Source: Chryseobacterium daecheongense
Lineage (GTDB): Bacteria; Bacteroidota; Bacteroidia; Flavobacteriales; Weeksellaceae
DNA: 64,000 nt
Reading direction: 5' to 3'
Assembly: GCA_027920525.1 (NCBI GenBank)
Contig: CP115858.1
Location: forward strand, 3,658,001-3,722,000
Of the stretch, positions 61,080 to 64,000 are shown one piece after another; position 1 is the stretch's first letter; each line of letters opens with the position of its first letter. A program made the position numbers and the translations under genes. A model generated the notes under the pieces. That model searched no databases. It had not been told where the DNA came from and was given only the letters and a program-made list of their open reading frames with translations.

Positions 61080-63368
61080 ATGTCAAATAAAATCCATCGC
61101 GACGAAAAGAACTTTAATCAAGCCGCATTAGATTACCACAAAGCTGAACCCAAAGGGAAGATCGAGGTGATCCCTTCCAAACCCCACTCTTCTCAAAGAG
61201 ATTTGTCTTTGGCATATTCTCCTGGAGTGGCTGTTCCTTGTATGGAGATTCACGAAAAGCCGGAGACTGTTTATGATTATACCGGAAAAGGTAATCTTGT
61301 AGCTGTAATTTCTAATGGTACAGCTGTTTTAGGATTAGGTGACATTGGACCGGAAGCATCGAAGCCTGTAATGGAAGGAAAAGGGCTGTTATTTAAAATT
61401 TTTGCTGATATAAATGTTTTTGATATTGAGATCAATGAGAAAGATCCTGATAAATTTATTCAGATTGTAAAAGGGATTGCTCCAACTTTTGGAGGAATTA
61501 ACCTTGAAGATATAAAAGCTCCTGAAGCATTCTATATTGAACAGAGATTAAAGGAAGAATTGGATATTCCGTTGATGCATGATGACCAACATGGGACGGC
61601 TATTATCTCTGCTGCTGCACTGATTAATTCTTTACAGATTGCCAATAAGAATATTGAGGACGTAAAAATGGTGGTAAATGGTGCCGGTGCTGCGGCTATT
61701 GCCTGCACCAAACTGTATATTTCATTAGGCCTCAGGAAAGAAAATGTTTTAATGTGCGACAGTAAGGGAGTTATCAATCATAAGAGAGAAAACCTGACTC
61801 CTGAAAAACTAGATTTTATCGCTCAGACGGATATTGAGAGTTTGGAAGATGCTGTAAAAGGATCTGATGTCTTTGTCGGGTTATCTAAAGGAAATGTAAT
61901 GACCCCGGAAATGCTCAACAGTATGAATGAAAATCCTATTGTTTTTGCATTGGCAAATCCTGATCCGGAGATTGCTTATGACATTGCTATTGAAACACGT
62001 AAGGATGTAATTATGGCAACCGGTAGAAGTGATTTTCCTAATCAGGTTAATAACGTACTTGGTTTTCCTTACATCTTCCGTGGTGCACTTGATGTACAGG
62101 CGAAAGGAATTAATGAAGAAATGAAGCTTGCAGCTGTTCATGCAATTGCAGATTTGGCAAAAGAACCAGTTCCTGAAGCTGTTATTTTGGCTTATAATCT
62201 TCAAAACCTTCAGTTCGGTAGAGAGTATTTTATTCCAAAACCATTTGATAACAGGTTAATTACCAGGGTTTCCAGTGCTGTGGCAAAAGCAGCTATCGAA
62301 AGTGGAGTTGCTGGTAGAGTTATTTCTGATTTTGAAGAGTATGAACATCAGCTTCTTGATAGAATGGGAAGAGATGAAAAATTGGTAAGGATGATGCAAA
62401 GCCGTGCGAAATCCAATCCAAAAAGGGTGACCTTAGGAAATGCAGAAGAATACAACGTATTGAAGGCGGCTCAGATTCTTTATGAAGAAGGAATTGCTTA
62501 TCCAAGTTTGTTGGGCGAAAAGAAATACATCAAGGAGCAAATGGAACGTTACGGAATTAATCTGGATGTACCGATTATTGATCCGAATGATGACGATCAG
62601 GAAGAAAACAGGAAAAAATATAGAGAAACGCTTTGGAAACTTCGTCAAAGAAAAGGAATGAATGAATACAAGGCTAAAAGGTTTGTGCGTCAAAGGGATT
62701 ACTTTGGTCCTTTAATGTTGAAGCATGGCGATACAGATGCGCTGATTGTAGGTTTTTCTAAAAATTATGCATCCGTTTTACGTCCTGTTTTAGAGATTAT
62801 TGAAAAAGAAAAAGGAGTAGATAAAGTGGCAGCAATGATGATGATCCTTTCTGAAAAGAAACCGATTTTCTTTGCTGATACATCTATTAATAATAATCCT
62901 ACTTCGGAAGATCTTGTAAATATTGCAAGAATGGCGGAGATTACTATTAAATCTTTTGCTATTGAACCAAGAATTGCAATGCTTGGATTCGAGAATTTTG
63001 CAGCGATCTCTGAAACTTCTAAAAAAGTTGCAAAAGCAGTAAGTATTTTACATGAAAAGTATCCTAAAATGATTGTAGATGGTGAAATTCAACCTGATTT
63101 TGCTATGAATGCGGATCACCTTAGTGATTATCCATTTTCAAAATTAGGAGAAACTCCGGCAAATACATTTATATTTCCTAATCTCGAAAGTGCTAATTTA
63201 TCATACAAAATTATCAGGGGGATGAAAGTTGCTCAGGTGATTGGACCTATTCTTATGGGATTAAAACAACCTGTGCATGTTTTACAAATGCGTTCAAGTG
63301 TAGATGAAATTGTAAATCTTGCAACAGTGGCAGTTCTTGATGCCCAGAGAAGAGAAGCTAAAAAATAA
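61080..63368 (+). CDS. maeB: NADP-dependent malic enzyme with phosphotransacetylase-like tail
   Basis: Oxidative decarboxylation of malate to pyruvate with NADPH. The 762-aa protein has the malic enzyme half (about 1-425: [76 protein letters not shown]) and a C-terminal phosphate acetyltransferase-like domain (about 435-762) that is catalytically inactive and regulatory in known MaeB enzymes. Full length. A terminator follows. Confidence 0.95.
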   Translation: MSNKIHRDEKNFNQAALDYHKAEPKGKIEVIPSKPHSSQRDLSLAYSPGVAVPCMEIHEKPETVYDYTGKGNLVAVISNGTAVLGLGDIGPEASKPVMEGKGLLFKIFADINVFDIEINEKDPDKFIQIVKGIAPTFGGINLEDIKAPEAFYIEQRLKEELDIPLMHDDQHGTAIISAAALINSLQIANKNIEDVKMVVNGAGAAAIACTKLYISLGLRKENVLMCDSKGVINHKRENLTPEKLDFIAQTDIESLEDAVKGSDVFVGLSKGNVMTPEMLNSMNENPIVFALANPDPEIAYDIAIETRKDVIMATGRSDFPNQVNNVLGFPYIFRGALDVQAKGINEEMKLAAVHAIADLAKEPVPEAVILAYNLQNLQFGREYFIPKPFDNRLITRVSSAVAKAAIESGVAGRVISDFEEYEHQLLDRMGRDEKLVRMMQSRAKSNPKRVTLGNAEEYNVLKAAQILYEEGIAYPSLLGEKKYIKEQMERYGINLDVPIIDPNDDDQEENRKKYRETLWKLRQRKGMNEYKAKRFVRQRDYFGPLMLKHGDTDALIVGFSKNYASVLRPVLEIIEKEKGVDKVAAMMMILSEKKPIFFADTSINNNPTSEDLVNIARMAEITIKSFAIEPRIAMLGFENFAAISETSKKVAKAVSILHEKYPKMIVDGEIQPDFAMNADHLSDYPFSKLGETPANTFIFPNLESANLSYKIIRGMKVAQVIGPILMGLKQPVHVLQMRSSVDEIVNLATVAVLDAQRREAKK

Positions 63369-63400
63369 TTTCTTAAAAAAAATCTTCGATTTAAATATTT

Positions 63401-63426
63401 AAAAACTCCAAATTTTGGAGTTTTTT
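63401..63426 (+). terminator. Terminator after maeB
   Basis: AAAACTCCAAA pairs with TTTGGAGTTTT and runs on into TTTTTTGTTTTT. Confidence 0.85.
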
Positions 63427-63516
63427 GTTTTTCAACCAAATGGTTGAGTATCACCTCAAAAATTAAGTTAAAAATCATTCGTGCGTGAAATGAAAACATT
63501 AATTAGTTTAAATTAC

Positions 63517-63524
63517 TATATTTG
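63517..63524 (+). promoter_or_regulatory. -7 box upstream of ruvA
   Basis: TATATTTG at 63517-63524 is an exact TAnnTTTG match, 19 nt before the ATG. There is no TTG at the right distance. Confidence 0.45.
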
Positions 63525-63543
63525 GGAGTTTTAAAAATTAATA

Positions 63544-64000
63544 ATGATATTTTCTTTACAAGGCATTGTTCAAGAACTTACGCCAACTTATGCTGTAATC
63601 AACGTTAATGGAGTTGGTTATTATACAGGTATTAGTTTAATGACCTCGCAAACTCTTACTCTTAATAAAGAGACTTTTTTATTCATCCAGCAAATCATTC
63701 GTGAAGATGCTCATTTGTTGTTTGGCTTTAACAGTCGTTTAGAAAAAGAGATGTTTAATTTGTTAATAAGTGTTAATGGTGTAGGAGCGGTTTCAGCACT
63801 TATTTTACTATCTACTTTAAGCCTTGATGAGATTGCCACAGCTATACTTTCGAGAAACAGTGCCCTCATTCAAAAAGCCAAGGGTATTGGCGCTAAAACA
63901 GCAGAAAGAATCATTGTGGATTTGAAAGATAAAGTCCAAAAATTCAATGGTCTTGAGGAAAATATTTCTACACAGGTGAATAATAAAATCAAGGAAGAAT
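63544..64000 (+). CDS. ruvA: Holliday junction helicase subunit RuvA, 5' part (runs off the right edge)
   Basis: The open frame from ATG 63544 gives MIFSLQGIVQELTPTYAV, the OB-fold start of RuvA. Then come the helix-hairpin-helix blocks LLISVNGVGAVSALILLS (first HhH, VNGVG) and IQKAKGIGAKTAERIIVDLKDK (second HhH, KGIGxKTAERI). About 152 codons are present, so roughly the last quarter (domain III) is cut off. RuvA tetramers hold the four-way junction for RuvB branch migration. Confidence 0.95.
   Translation, partial: MIFSLQGIVQELTPTYAVINVNGVGYYTGISLMTSQTLTLNKETFLFIQQIIREDAHLLFGFNSRLEKEMFNLLISVNGVGAVSALILLSTLSLDEIATAILSRNSALIQKAKGIGAKTAERIIVDLKDKVQKFNGLEENISTQVNNKIKEE

Noticed and set aside
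1..64000. CRISPR arrays, prophage or conjugative genes
   Set aside because: No regularly spaced repeats with unique spacers and no phage structural or transfer genes were seen; the only short tandem array is the ATCTGAA heptamer.

Overview
The window looks like chromosomal DNA from a flavobacterium of the Chryseobacterium / Weeksellaceae type. This rests on low GC, TAnnTTTG-type -7 boxes (one with a TTG box exactly 19 nt upstream, before a tRNA-Met), a T9SS-type C-terminal secretion domain, short spacers without strong Shine-Dalgarno sequences, and a typical Bacteroidetes protein set. The genus is inferred from protein style, not from a database search.

Region 1 (1-17.4 kb): the 5' part of clpB (minus strand, cut by the window edge), a divergent TetR regulator, then a long plus-strand phenylacetate degradation operon: paaK, paaE, paaA, paaB, paaC, paaD, paaG, paaH, paaI, paaJ, paaY and paaZ. 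Together these activate phenylacetate to its CoA thioester, epoxidise and isomerise the ring, open it and beta-oxidise the product. The operon is interrupted by a four-helix-bundle (IVP-type) gene inside a 22-bp perfect inverted repeat and by a RAYT-type HUH transposase followed by a 37-nt palindrome. Most longer spacers hold hairpins or tandem repeats. A palindrome overlaps the predicted transcription start of paaK and is the likely TetR operator. PaaZ carries an extra C-terminal DUF1569-like domain.

Region 2 (17.3-33.3 kb): ordinary chromosomal genes. They include a CPBP membrane protease, a DUF4241 / SMUG2-like pair, a second crotonase, a small regulon of membrane and envelope genes flanking a winged-helix regulator with the same palindrome at both promoters, dtd, a degenerate Rieske-like lipoprotein, greA, a HIT protein, clpX, a T9SS-type protein, a TlpA-like thioredoxin and tRNA-Met.

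Region 3 (33.5-55.6 kb), the most interesting part: a visibly AT-richer accessory locus just after the tRNA, carrying what looks like two lanthipeptide systems plus a disulfide-peptide system. Minus strand: class I lanthipeptide precursor, LanC cyclase, full-length LanB dehydratase, an erythromycin-esterase-like protein, a VKOR/DsbA-like fusion, an unlisted 57-codon Cys-containing ORF, a C39 peptidase ABC exporter, a six-cysteine GA-leader peptide and an HlyD adaptor. Plus strand: a second precursor, a secreted prolyl oligopeptidase, a LanB split exactly into its glutamylation and elimination halves, and a secreted S15 X-Pro peptidase. A TPR/AraC-type regulator sits between the two arms. Only one LanC is present, so the split system either shares it or makes a dehydrated, uncyclised product.

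Region 4 (55.6-64 kb): a candidate small RNA, a DUF3810 protein, a FucP-like sugar transporter, an acyltransferase, a GtrA protein, a small coiled-coil protein, a BadF/BadG-type kinase, a malic enzyme with a phosphotransacetylase-like tail, and the start of ruvA.
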